Positions 1-7,245 are shown, numbered from the stretch's first letter. The stretch: DNA of 16,259 bases from B8-G4 sp033720735 (GCA_033720735.1 JAWWBX010000073.1:1-16259); one strand, 5' to 3'. Notes: a model not told the origin generated them from the letters alone. Numbers and translations: made by a program.

Positions 1-767
1 AGTTCGACAACGGCAGCGTGCAGCTGGTTTTCATCGCGCATGGGAGCAGTGCAGCCTTCCAGGTAGCTGACATAGCTGCTGTCTTCTGCAATGACCAGCG
101 TCCGTTCAAACTGACCCGTATTGGCGGTATTGATCCGGAAGTAGGTGGACAACTCCATCGGGCAGTGCACCCCTTTCGGGATGTAGCAAAACGACCCATC
201 GCTGAAGACGGCCGAATTGAGTGCCGCAAAGTAATTATCGGTGTAGGGCACCACCGTGCCGAGGTACTTCCTGACCAGTTCCGGGTGCTCATGGACCGCT
301 TCGCTGAATGAGCAGAAGATGATGCCCTGCTCCGCGAGCGTCTCCTTGAAAGTGGTCTTGACCGAGACGCTGTCGATCACCGCGTCGACCGCAACCCCGG
401 TGAGGCGCTTCTGCTCCTCAAGTGAGATGCCGAGTTTTTCGAACGTTTTGAGCAACTCGGGATCTACTTCATCCAGGCTGTTGAGTGCCGGGCGTTGCTT
501 GGGGGCCGCGTAGTAGATGATGTCCTGGTAGTCGATGGGGGGGTAGGTGACATTGGGCCAGCGGGGCTCGACCATGGTCTGCCAGTGCCGGAAGGCTTTC
601 AAACGGAACTCGAGCATGAATTCCGGCTCGTTCTTTTTCGCCGAGATCAAACGGACCACATCTTCGTTGAGACCTTTCGGAATGACTTCGGTCTCGATGT
701 CGCTGGTAAATCCGTACTTGTATTCGCTTCTGGTGTGGTCTTCCAGCACCTTCATTGATTCGCCCAT
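1..767 (-). CDS. sufB: SufB, Fe-S cluster scaffold subunit (N-terminal 255 residues, runs off left edge)
   Basis: SufB is the scaffold component of the cytosolic SufBCD complex, on which iron-sulfur clusters are built from sulfur supplied by SufS and passed on to apoproteins. Translating the minus strand from the ATG at 767 gives a protein starting MGESMKVLEDHTRSEYKYGF. The family-typical segments follow in order: NEPEFMLEFRLKAFRHW, a YPPIDYQDIIYYAAPK block, the FCYIPKGVHCPMELSTYFRIN block, and SYLEGCTAPMRDENQLHAAVVE just before the window edge. About half of a usual SufB (roughly 480 residues) is present. A second in-frame Met at 755 is possible, and neither start has a clear Shine-Dalgarno, as is common in Bacteroidota. 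The remaining suf genes are expected to the left of the window. The upstream neighbour is divergent, so this is probably the first gene of its operon. Confidence 0.95.
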   Translation of the reverse strand, partial: MGESMKVLEDHTRSEYKYGFTSDIETEVIPKGLNEDVVRLISAKKNEPEFMLEFRLKAFRHWQTMVEPRWPNVTYPPIDYQDIIYYAAPKQRPALNSLDEVDPELLKTFEKLGISLEEQKRLTGVAVDAVIDSVSVKTTFKETLAEQGIIFCSFSEAVHEHPELVRKYLGTVVPYTDNYFAALNSAVFSDGSFCYIPKGVHCPMELSTYFRINTANTGQFERTLVIAEDSSYVSYLEGCTAPMRDENQLHAAVVE

Positions 768-787
768 GGCTGCGTCATTTGGAAGTG

Positions 788-818
788 CAAAAATGCGCCT
801 TTCCGATCATTTATACAA
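788..818 (-). promoter_or_regulatory. Predicted suf promoter (Bacteroidota type)
   Basis: On the minus strand, TTG (818-816) is followed after 20 nt by CATTTTTG (795-788). This matches the Bacteroidota -7 consensus TAnnTTTG except for the first base. It would place the transcription start near 782, about 15 nt ahead of the sufB ATG. This is inference from motif and spacing only. Confidence 0.35.
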
Positions 819-827
819 AAAAGTATA
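812..827. promoter_or_regulatory. Inverted repeat TATAC-N6-GTATA, candidate operator of suf
   Basis: There is a perfect 5-bp inverted repeat with a 6-nt A-only centre. It covers the TTG (-33) element of the predicted suf promoter, where a repressor would be expected to bind. Suf operons are often controlled by Rrf2-family regulators (IscR, SufR), but this sequence does not match the IscR or cyanobacterial SufR consensus. The regulator is therefore unknown. Confidence 0.3.
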
Positions 828-852
828 CATTAAAGACAAGTGGTTGCAGTGA

Positions 853-881
853 TTGGTTCACGTCCGGAAAAGATTATTTTG
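853..881 (+). promoter_or_regulatory. Predicted promoter of the thiamine-binding protein gene
   Basis: TTG (853-855), 18 nt, then TTATTTTG (874-881). This differs from TAnnTTTG only at the second base. The start of transcription would fall near 886, inside the inverted repeat at 882-907. Inference from motif only. Confidence 0.3.
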
Positions 882-907
882 TGACTATCTTATCAAATTG
901 ATAGTCA
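882..907. promoter_or_regulatory. Inverted repeat TGACTATC-N10-GATAGTCA, candidate operator
   Basis: Two perfect 8-bp arms (882-889 and 900-907) flank a 10-nt AT-rich centre. The repeat lies directly after the predicted -7 box and before the start of the thiamine-binding protein. The position suits a dimeric repressor or a 5' leader hairpin. The GACT...AGTC core recalls Rrf2/IscR-type sites, but the arm spacing differs from the IscR consensus. It could also act on the divergent suf operon. Confidence 0.35.
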
Positions 908-937
908 ATGTCTTATCAAGATGCAGGTCCATACTGC

Positions 938-1159
938 ATGGCCGAGATCAGCCTGTTTCCCATGGCGGCGGATTACGCGCAGACGGTAAAGGACTTTGTG
1001 GAAGCGCTGGCCGCCTCTGGTCTGGACGTCACGACCTCGGAAACAAGTACCATCCTGCGCGGCCGGTTCGATCAGGTGATGCCACTTCTGACCAGGCTGA
1101 TGCGCGACACCCTCTCCTCAGGCGGGAAGAAAGCGATCGTACTGAAAATGTTGAATTAG
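938..1159 (+). CDS. YkoF-like thiamine-binding family protein
   Basis: This is a 73-residue protein of the small thiamine/HMP-binding fold (YkoF, MTH1187-like; one ferredoxin-like domain that oligomerises). Visible family features are the opening beta strand EISLFPMA, a helix (YAQTVKDFVEALAASGL), the strand VTTSETSTILRG, a second helix (FDQVMPLLTRLMRDTL) and a closing strand KKAIVLKML. Family members are thought to bind thiamine or its pyrimidine moiety in the cytosol or supply it to transporters; the ligand here is inferred. The ATG at 938 is chosen because relatives begin a few residues before the ISLYP-like strand. An in-frame ATG at 908 would add MSYQDAGPYC but starts inside the edge of the inverted repeat. 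No thiamine transporter gene is adjacent. It is divergent from sufB. Confidence 0.65.
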   Translation: MAEISLFPMAADYAQTVKDFVEALAASGLDVTTSETSTILRGRFDQVMPLLTRLMRDTLSSGGKKAIVLKMLN

Positions 1160-1160
1160 T

Positions 1161-1194
1161 GTTCAAGTGTTCAAGTGCTCACGTGCTCAAGTGC
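1161..1194. repeat. 8-nt tandem repeat (GTTCAAGT-like)
   Basis: Four consecutive 8-nt units begin 2 bp after the stop codon of the thiamine-binding protein gene: GTTCAAGT, GTTCAAGT, GCTCACGT, GCTCAAGT, then a partial GC. The same octamer (GTTCAAGT/GTTCACGT) closes each of the following 46-bp units, so the arrays share a module. Confidence 0.8.
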
Positions 1195-1284
1195 TTGCCC
1201 TGTATGCGTAGCGCAGCGAAGTCGTACAGGGTTCAAGTGCTTGCCCTGTATGCGGAGCGCAGCGGAGTCGTACAGGGTTCACGT
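1193..1284. repeat. Two 46-bp direct repeats, each able to form a REP-like hairpin
   Basis: Units 1193-1238 and 1239-1284 differ at four positions. Each contains CCCTGTA and TACAGGG arms around a GAGCGCAGCG-like core: 1198-1204 with 1225-1231, and 1244-1250 with 1271-1277. That gives a stem of about 7-9 bp including one G-T pair. The AGCGCAGCGAAGTCG-type core resembles short palindromic repeats often seen between genes in Bacteroidota. Lying between convergent genes, they could protect or end transcripts, but there is no T-run. Confidence 0.8.
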
Positions 1285-1296
1285 GATCGCCAATTT

Positions 1297-1391
1297 GCCA
1301 ACAGCCAATAGCCAACAGCCAACAGCCAATAGCCAACAGCCAACAGCCAATAGCCAATAGCCAACAGCCAACGGCCAATAGCCAACAGCCA
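1297..1391. repeat. 7-nt tandem array (GCCAACA/GCCAATA, 13 units plus a partial)
   Basis: Thirteen head-to-tail heptamers are followed by GCCA. In order they are ACA, ATA, ACA, ACA, ATA, ACA, ACA, ATA, ATA, ACA, ACG, ATA, ACA (last three bases after GCCA), giving a partial 21-nt higher-order period. The array ends 3 bp from the stop codon of the response regulator. The heptamer contains no stop codon in the minus-strand frames checked, so it produces apparent ORFs with a repeating WLLAIGC-like heptapeptide. These are not treated as genes. Confidence 0.95.
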
Positions 1392-1394
1392 GGT

Positions 1395-2084
1395 TCACCC
1401 CTCCACCACAAACTGATACCCCACACCCTTCAGGGTATTGATCTGTAATCCGGGATCGCCCTTGAAATATTTCCGCAGGCGTGTGATATAGACGTCGAGA
1501 TTGCGTGAATTAAAGAAGGAGTCATCGCCCCAGATCTCCTTCAGGATCCGTTTGCGCTCCACGGGCAGGTTTTTGTTGAAGGCGAGGATCTTGAGCAATT
1601 CATTCTCGCGGTGCGAGAGCTTGTGGGTCGTTTCAGCGTGTTGCAATTCCATCCGGAGTGGATGAAAGACATACTGTCCAAGCCGGATCTCTTCCTGATC
1701 TCCCGGCGGTCGTCCGTTCTTCGAGAGGTTGAGCAGGTTCTCGATGCGCACGATGAGTTCCTCCATGCTGAACGGCTTCTTGATATAGTCATTGCCGCCG
1801 GAGGTGAATCCCTTCAGCACATCTCCGGTCTGGTCTTTGGCTGTGAGGTAGATGATCGGCACGTCGTCCTTGGCCTGGCGGATCTCCTTGCCGATGGTAA
1901 AGCCGTCTTTGCCAGGCAGCATGACGTCGAGTACGCAGATGTCCGGGAGTTCGGTTTGAAAAGCTGACAGGGCATCGCTGCCGTCCTTGACCCAACGCAC
2001 GTCATAGCCACGCGTTTCAAGGCTCTCTTTCACGATCTTGCCCAGAAACACCTCGTCTTCTACGTAGAGGATCTTAGTTGGCAT
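1395..2084 (-). CDS. OmpR/PhoB-family response regulator (RprY-like)
   Basis: This is a 229-residue DNA-binding response regulator, the output partner of the kinase encoded just upstream. The receiver domain (about 1-120) shows the acidic pair E9-D10, phosphoacceptor D53 in VLDVMLPGKDG, T81 in YLTAK and K103 in IKKPF. The C-terminal winged helix (about 133-229) ends in the usual GVGYQF hairpin, with a recognition helix near SRNLDVYITRLRKYF (193-207). Start: the ATG at 2084 is preferred; an in-frame GTG at 2090 would add two residues. The gene overlaps the 3' end of the kinase gene by 11 bp, implying co-transcription and coupled translation. General layout resembles Bacteroides RprY, but that orthology is not certain. 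A tandem repeat begins 3 bp beyond the stop codon. Confidence 0.93.
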   Translation of the reverse strand: MPTKILYVEDEVFLGKIVKESLETRGYDVRWVKDGSDALSAFQTELPDICVLDVMLPGKDGFTIGKEIRQAKDDVPIIYLTAKDQTGDVLKGFTSGGNDYIKKPFSMEELIVRIENLLNLSKNGRPPGDQEEIRLGQYVFHPLRMELQHAETTHKLSHRENELLKILAFNKNLPVERKRILKEIWGDDSFFNSRNLDVYITRLRKYFKGDPGLQINTLKGVGYQFVVEG

Positions 2085-3519
2085 GGGCACGCGGAAGGGT
2101 CAATGTGAAGGTGGAGCCTTTGCCGATTTCGCTGTCGACCCGGATCGTACCCCGGTGCTGTGCCACCACCTCGGCCACGTAGCTGAGCCCCAGGCCGTGT
2201 CCTTTGATGTTGTGCTGGTTGCCCGAGGGCACGCGGAAGAACTTGTCGAACACCTTGCCGGCATATTCCCTCGAGATACCCTGGCCGTGATCCTCGACTG
2301 CGAGTACGACGTTTCCGTTCTGCTGGTCCAGGCTGATGTTGATGGACGGGTCGGAAGGACTGTATTTCAGCGCATTGTCGAGCAGGTTGTACACGACGCC
2401 GGTCATGTGCAAGCGGTCAGCCTCGATCTCGAAATCACCGCCGTTAACATTGAACTGCACATCTGCTGAAAACCGGTTGAATTGCACTTTCATGGTGCTC
2501 AGGATCTGCTGGATCAATTCCTTCATATCGAACCGCTCGATCTTGAGTGCCTGGCTTCCCTCGAAGTTGGACATCTTCAGGACTTTGTCGACCAGCAGCG
2601 CGAGCCGGTCCAGTTCGTTCTGGGAGATTTCCAGATATTCCTTTGACTTCGCCGGATCGCGGTCGGCACTGAAATTCTGCAGGGCTTCGAGCGCCACCCG
2701 CACTGTTGAAATGGGTGTTTTCAGTTCGTGCGTGATATTACTGATGAAGTCATTCTTCATGGCAGCCAGTTTCTGCTGCTTGCGGAGACTGCGGTAGATC
2801 AGGTAAAACGCCGTGCTGATACACGTGAAAAGGAAGATCGCAAACAGGATCTGCGGCAGGATGCGCTTGAGGAGAAACGCCTGGTACTGGGGATAAAAGA
2901 GTGCGATATGCTGCCGCGAGACCGCGTCGTAGTAAGGCCGGCTCACCAGCCCGTGCTGAGGCGCATCCTCACCATCTTCGTGTTTCCAGGTGGTCAGCTG
3001 ATAGGCCAACGGAGGCGCATTGGCCTTCCGCTCATCCAGCTCGTTCTCGATCATGTTGGTCAGTTCGGCGACCACGACCAGGCTGTCCTTCTCCTCAGCC
3101 AGGTGGAGTGACAGCGCCCCCAGCATCATGGAGCGGTGATGGGAGTAGCGTTTTTTCTCTTGCTCCGTCTTCTCTTCCTTGACCTCATTGTCTTTCTTGT
3201 CCCGCTGATCGACGTTGATGCTCCGGACAATGGTCATGTACTTGGTGGAGTCGCCGCTGAAGAGCACGCGGCTGCCACGGGGCGATCGGAACTCGATGTT
3301 GCTGTCGACCTTAACCCGCAGTGGCGTGAGGACCATGGCGTGAAAGAGTGAGTCCTCGATCGATCTGATCGATGAGACGAAAAACTCGGACTGCTCGTGA
3401 TGCAACCAGTCTTTCTGGTCCTGGTACTCCTTGTCCAGCCAGAAGATCTCGAACAATGCGAGCAGGATGAGACTGAGCCCCATCAGGATCAACGCCAGTC
3501 TTGGTCTGCGTACTTTCAT
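2074..3519 (-). CDS. Membrane sensor histidine kinase (RprX-like)
   Basis: This is a 481-residue inner-membrane sensor kinase. A first transmembrane helix (about 8-27) and a second (about 219-242) enclose a periplasmic sensor of about 190 residues that has no recognisable domain and contains a highly charged stretch (about 104-126). The HisKA dimerisation helix carries the phosphorylated His264 in NITHELKTP. The HATPase_c domain has an N-box (NLLDNALKY, N378/N382), a G1 box (VEDHGQGIS, 408-416), an F-box (VFDKFFRV) and a G2 box (GHGLGLSYV, 440-448). There is no HAMP domain between TM2 and HisKA. An AGGAAG sequence precedes the ATG at 3519. The gene overlaps the response regulator gene and is divergent from the GLPGLI/receptor operon. 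The signal sensed cannot be told; the context points to the envelope. Confidence 0.94.
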   Translation of the reverse strand: MKVRRPRLALILMGLSLILLALFEIFWLDKEYQDQKDWLHHEQSEFFVSSIRSIEDSLFHAMVLTPLRVKVDSNIEFRSPRGSRVLFSGDSTKYMTIVRSINVDQRDKKDNEVKEEKTEQEKKRYSHHRSMMLGALSLHLAEEKDSLVVVAELTNMIENELDERKANAPPLAYQLTTWKHEDGEDAPQHGLVSRPYYDAVSRQHIALFYPQYQAFLLKRILPQILFAIFLFTCISTAFYLIYRSLRKQQKLAAMKNDFISNITHELKTPISTVRVALEALQNFSADRDPAKSKEYLEISQNELDRLALLVDKVLKMSNFEGSQALKIERFDMKELIQQILSTMKVQFNRFSADVQFNVNGGDFEIEADRLHMTGVVYNLLDNALKYSPSDPSINISLDQQNGNVVLAVEDHGQGISREYAGKVFDKFFRVPSGNQHNIKGHGLGLSYVAEVVAQHRGTIRVDSEIGKGSTFTLTLPRAHAN

Positions 3520-3530
3520 AACAACTTCCT

Positions 3531-3538
3531 CAAAATTA
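3531..3538 (-). promoter_or_regulatory. Possible -7 element of the kinase/regulator operon
   Basis: On the minus strand TAATTTTG (3538-3531) is a perfect TAnnTTTG match. It lies so close to the kinase ATG (3519) that the leader would be only a few nucleotides and the AGGAAG motif would be mostly outside the transcript. No convincing TTG lies at the -33 distance, so this is tentative. Confidence 0.3.
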
Positions 3539-3566
3539 GAGGGAATTCACGCACCATGCATCTGCC

Positions 3567-3604
3567 TTTAACCTTATTTAACCATTCTCTAAGGTTGATT
3601 AACC
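3567..3604. promoter_or_regulatory. Helically phased TTAACC direct repeats (candidate response-regulator site)
   Basis: TTAACC occurs at 3568-3573, 3578-3583 and 3599-3604, that is 10 and then 21 bp apart, all on one helix face. The first two extend to TTTAACC. An inverted copy, TAAGGTT (3590-3596), pairs with AACCTTA (3570-3576). OmpR-family regulators usually bind tandem direct repeats spaced by about one helical turn. The cluster covers the TTG element of the GLPGLI promoter and lies upstream of the kinase gene. Confidence 0.45.
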
Positions 3605-3623
3605 GGTGACGGCTGTACATTTG
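3595..3623 (+). promoter_or_regulatory. Promoter of the GLPGLI/outer-membrane receptor operon
   Basis: TTG (3595-3597), 18 nt, then a perfect TACATTTG (3616-3623), matching the Bacteroidota -33/-7 pattern. Transcription would begin near 3629, giving a leader of about 10 nt before the ATG at 3639. Confidence 0.6.
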
Positions 3624-3638
3624 GACAAAATTCTGAAT

Positions 3639-4376
3639 ATGAGGTACTTACTCGTTGCCCTCGCATGTCTCGTTTGTGCGCAATTGCCGGCGCAGACTGA
3701 AGGGAAGATCATCTTCGAGGAGAAGTTTGACATGCATCGCAACATCCCTGAGGAGCGCGCGCACGTGAAAGAAATGATCCCGCAGTACCGGTCGAGTTAT
3801 TTTGAACTCTACTACACCGAGGATGCCTCAATGTACCTGGCCAGCAAGGATCAGGAGGATGAGGAGGTCTCGGGCGGCGGCGACCGGGGACGGTTCAGAA
3901 TGCGTTTTGCAGCGCCCGATCGCGATATCTACAAGAGTATCGCCGAGAACAAGATGGTCGACTCGCGCGAGTTCATGACCAAGAAGTTTCTTATTAAGGG
4001 CAAGACGGATGAGTTTCAGTGGAAGGTCGCTGACGGCCAGATGATGAAGATCCTGGATATGCTCTGTATGAAAGCGGAGTACAAGGACACGGCCAACACG
4101 TATGTGGCCTGGTTTACCCCGCAGATCCCGATCGCCAACGGCCCCGCGGAGTTTGGTGGTCTGCCCGGCATGATCCTGATGCTCGATGTGAATGATGGCG
4201 AGCGGGTCTACACGGCCACCGAGATCCAGGCCATCGAAGTGGATCGTGCGGTGCTGAAAGAGCCCACTAAAGGCAAGGAAGTCACTTCCGAGGAATTCCG
4301 TGAGATCATGCATGAGAAAATGAAGGAAATGCGCGGTCAGCGGGGCGGACCAAACGTAATTATCCACCGGGGTTAA
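3639..4376 (+). CDS. GLPGLI family secreted protein
   Basis: This is a 245-residue exported protein. It begins with a signal peptide (MRYLLVALACLVCAQLPAQ) and carries the family signature, here as WFTPQIPIANGPAEFGGLPGMIL (about 158-180), with Met in place of the second Leu of GLPGLI. It also has the conserved KILDMLCMKAEYKDT segment near 137-151. The family is restricted mainly to Bacteroidota, and its biochemical role is not known to me. It is commonly encoded next to outer-membrane receptors, as here. The tail (about 225-245) is rich in Met, His, Lys and Arg (MHEKMKEMRGQRGG). The ATG at 3639 is chosen over one 33 nt upstream because it starts the signal peptide exactly and lies just after the promoter. 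The receptor gene follows after 26 bp, so the two form an operon. Confidence 0.88.
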   Translation: MRYLLVALACLVCAQLPAQTEGKIIFEEKFDMHRNIPEERAHVKEMIPQYRSSYFELYYTEDASMYLASKDQEDEEVSGGGDRGRFRMRFAAPDRDIYKSIAENKMVDSREFMTKKFLIKGKTDEFQWKVADGQMMKILDMLCMKAEYKDTANTYVAWFTPQIPIANGPAEFGGLPGMILMLDVNDGERVYTATEIQAIEVDRAVLKEPTKGKEVTSEEFREIMHEKMKEMRGQRGGPNVIIHRG

Positions 4377-4402
4377 ATCCAAGTGAATCACAATTGACTG
4401 AA

Positions 4403-7219
4403 ATGACTCGACTGCTCACACTCTGTATGCTGGCGCTGTTTGCCATGGGAACCGTTGAGGTCTCAGCCCAGACCTTTAAGAAATCCGACGTGGTGGGGAT
4501 CATCCACGACGATCAGGATGCACCGCTCACCAGTGCCACGATCATGTTGTTGAATGCACGCGATTCGGTGCTGGCCAGCTTTGCGATCAGCGACACTGAT
4601 GGGCGTTTTGCGATCAAGGGTGCCAAAGCCGGCAACTACATCCTGAAGATCAGTTTTATGGGTTTCAGTACGGTCACACGCGAGCTGATGCTGGGCGAAG
4701 AAGAGGTGGTCGATCTGGGAACGATCACGCTCAAGGAGGCGACCGCGATCCTTTCAGAAGTGGAAGTACTGGCTGACCACGTTCCGATCCAGATCCAGGA
4801 CGACACGATCAACTATAATGCCGACGCGTTTAAGGTTCAGCCCAATGACGTGGTGGAGGATCTGCTCAAGCGCCTGCCCGGTATTGAAGTCGACAAGGAC
4901 GGCGGCATCAAGGCCCAGGGCGAAGAAGTGCAGAACGTACTGGTCGACGGCAAGGAATTCTTTGGCAACGATCCGAAAATGGCGACGAAGAACCTGCCTG
5001 CCGATGCAGTAGATAAGGTGCAGGTCTACGACAAGCTCTCGGATATGGCGGAGTTTTCCGGGATCGATGACGGCGAACGCTCCAAGACCATCAACCTTGA
5101 GTTGAAAGAGGACAAGAAAAAAGGGATGTTTGGCAAGATCGAGGCCGGATACGGACATGACGCCGGCGCCGTCGCCGATGAGGGACGCTATGCCACGAAG
5201 CTGAATCTTAATCGCTTTACCAAAAACTCGCAGTTGTCACTGCTCGGGATGGCAAATGATGTCAACCAGCAGGGCTTTTCCTTCGGCGAGTACATCAACT
5301 TCAGCGGGGGAATGAGCCGGATGATGGGTGGCGGTCGCTTTCGCATGGGAGGAGGCGGTGGGCCGCAGATCGGGGAGGATCTCAGCGACGGTTTTGTCAA
5401 CACGCTGGCGGGAGGCATCAACTACAATGTGGAGATCGGCAAGAAACTGGATATCCGGTCAAGTTATTTCTACAACGGCATCGACAACGACATTACCCAG
5501 GACATTTTCCGTCAGAACTACATCGTCGATGAGACGTTTGAGACGTTTGAGGACGCCACCCAGTCGTCTGAGAATGACGGGCACCGCGTCAATCTGATTG
5601 CAGAACTGGAGATCGACTCAACGACCGAGATCGAGCTGCGGAGTAATGCATCATTCAATAATGGCGACTACCTCAGCAACCAGTTTACCGAAACGTTTGC
5701 TGATCAGGGACTTGACAACACGCTGCTGACCGACTACACATCACTGTCGGACGGCTTTGATTTTAATGGCGACCTGTATCTGCGCAAGCGTTTTGGGGCC
5801 AAACGCGGCCGCACCATGACCGCCAATCTGAGCCTGAACAGCGGGGATGACAACTCGGAAGCCCGGCTAACCTCGCTCCAGAATTTTCTGCTGACAGGTG
5901 ATGAGGAGTTTATCGATCAGATGCAACAGGATGTCGGAGACAACATGAACTGGGGTGCCCGGCTTTCCTACACTGAGCCGGTTGGCAAGAACAAGTGGGT
6001 CGAGTTCAACTACCGGTATCAAAACAACGAATCGAAATCTGATCAGGACGTCTTCGATCTCGATCCGGTGACCGGCGCACCGACGCCTAATACGGATCTG
6101 AGCACGACGTTCCAGCGTGACTATACGTACCACCGGACCGGCGCAACGTTCAAACTGAATACACCGAAATCTTCCCTCAACATCGGCGTCCAGTACCAGG
6201 ATACGGATTTGCGGGGTTTCATCAACCAGGACGAGTCACCGATCGCTAAAGACTTTTCGACGGTACTGCCAAGTCTGCGCTATCGCTATGAATTTGCCAC
6301 GGCACGCAGCATCCGGTTTGACTACCGCACATCGATCGACGTGCCCTCGCTGCAGCAGTTGTCACCCCTCGTGGACAATACCAATCCGCAGCGAATCTAT
6401 ATCGGGAATCCTGATCTGAAAGCAGAATATCAGCACCGTGCCAACATCCATTTCCACTCGTTCAGCCAATTTTCGTTTACGAGCATTTTTGCAATGCTGA
6501 GCGGCACGATCACCAAGGACAAGATTGTCAATTCGACGGAAGTGGATCGCGTGACCTTCAAGGAGACGCAACGGCCGGTCAACATCGACAACGATTACCG
6601 GCTCACCGGCTATGCCTCCTTTGGCACACCGCTCAAATTCATCCGGACCAGGCTTGAGCTCAATTCGAATGTCTCCTACAACCGGAGCAAGCTCTTTATC
6701 AACACGATCGAGAATGACCTCGACCGATGGACCAGGAGTGTAGGCCTCAGTTTCAGCAGCATGAATTCCGAGGTTGTGGAGTACCAGGTTGGAGCGCGCT
6801 TTTCGAACACCACTTCGGAGTACTCGGAAGACAAGTCGTTTGACCAGGATTTTGTCACCCAGACCTACTACGCCGACCTGACGGTCAATTTCCTCAAGAC
6901 GTGGAGCATCAGTACATCCTACGACCTCAACCGCTATACCGGTGATCAATTTGAAGGCGACGAGGAACTGCCGCTTTGGAAGGCGTCACTCTCCAAGTAC
7001 GTCTTCAAAGACAAGCGTGCCGAGATCAAGCTGTCCATGTTCGACGTGCTGGATGAGAATCGCGGCATCAACCGCACCAGTGAGTCAAATTATCTGGAGG
7101 AGATCCGTACCAATTCGCTCGGGAGATACTACATGCTGAGTTTTATCTACTCGATCAAGGGATTTGGCCAGGGCGATACCGGCAACATGCGCATGATCCG
7201 CCACGGTCGCCGCCGCTAG
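4403..7219 (+). CDS. Outer-membrane beta-barrel receptor (TonB-dependent-receptor-like, with carboxypeptidase-regulatory-like N-domain)
   Basis: This is a 938-residue outer-membrane protein. A signal peptide (1-23, ending SAQ) is followed by a CarboxypepD_reg-like beta sandwich (about 28-110, SATIMLLNARDSVLASFAISDTDGRF-type). A plug-like domain comes next (about 122-235, with LLKRLPGIEVDKDGGIKAQG and VLVDGKEFFGNDPKMATKNLPADAVDKVQVYDK). The rest is a long barrel of alternating amphipathic strands. This is the layout of the outer-membrane beta-barrel family often found with GLPGLI proteins. No SusD partner is present, so a SusC-type glycan importer is unlikely. A Gly/Met-rich segment at about 302-321 (GGMSRMMGGGRFRMGGGGG) and a basic Met-rich C-terminus (NMRMIRHGRRR) stand out. 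The ATG at 4403 is preferred over a TTG at 4394. It is the second gene of the operon, and the cargo is unknown. Confidence 0.9.
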   Translation: MTRLLTLCMLALFAMGTVEVSAQTFKKSDVVGIIHDDQDAPLTSATIMLLNARDSVLASFAISDTDGRFAIKGAKAGNYILKISFMGFSTVTRELMLGEEEVVDLGTITLKEATAILSEVEVLADHVPIQIQDDTINYNADAFKVQPNDVVEDLLKRLPGIEVDKDGGIKAQGEEVQNVLVDGKEFFGNDPKMATKNLPADAVDKVQVYDKLSDMAEFSGIDDGERSKTINLELKEDKKKGMFGKIEAGYGHDAGAVADEGRYATKLNLNRFTKNSQLSLLGMANDVNQQGFSFGEYINFSGGMSRMMGGGRFRMGGGGGPQIGEDLSDGFVNTLAGGINYNVEIGKKLDIRSSYFYNGIDNDITQDIFRQNYIVDETFETFEDATQSSENDGHRVNLIAELEIDSTTEIELRSNASFNNGDYLSNQFTETFADQGLDNTLLTDYTSLSDGFDFNGDLYLRKRFGAKRGRTMTANLSLNSGDDNSEARLTSLQNFLLTGDEEFIDQMQQDVGDNMNWGARLSYTEPVGKNKWVEFNYRYQNNESKSDQDVFDLDPVTGAPTPNTDLSTTFQRDYTYHRTGATFKLNTPKSSLNIGVQYQDTDLRGFINQDESPIAKDFSTVLPSLRYRYEFATARSIRFDYRTSIDVPSLQQLSPLVDNTNPQRIYIGNPDLKAEYQHRANIHFHSFSQFSFTSIFAMLSGTITKDKIVNSTEVDRVTFKETQRPVNIDNDYRLTGYASFGTPLKFIRTRLELNSNVSYNRSKLFINTIENDLDRWTRSVGLSFSSMNSEVVEYQVGARFSNTTSEYSEDKSFDQDFVTQTYYADLTVNFLKTWSISTSYDLNRYTGDQFEGDEELPLWKASLSKYVFKDKRAEIKLSMFDVLDENRGINRTSESNYLEEIRTNSLGRYYMLSFIYSIKGFGQGDTGNMRMIRHGRRR

Positions 7220-7245
7220 AAAGAGATTGAAACGTGAGAGTTGAT

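Noticed and set aside
1297..1391. CRISPR-like array
   Set aside because: Units are 7 nt long and contiguous with no spacers, and there are no cas genes. It is a simple tandem repeat.
1187..1426. Minus-strand ORF with repeating WLLAIGC-like heptapeptides
   Set aside because: It is produced by the 7-nt tandem repeat, whose unit has no stop codon in that frame. It overlaps the response regulator stop and has no homology or start signals.
6362..6949. 195-codon minus-strand ORF inside the receptor gene
   Set aside because: It is an antisense shadow of the conserved barrel-coding frame, with no promoter or motif support.
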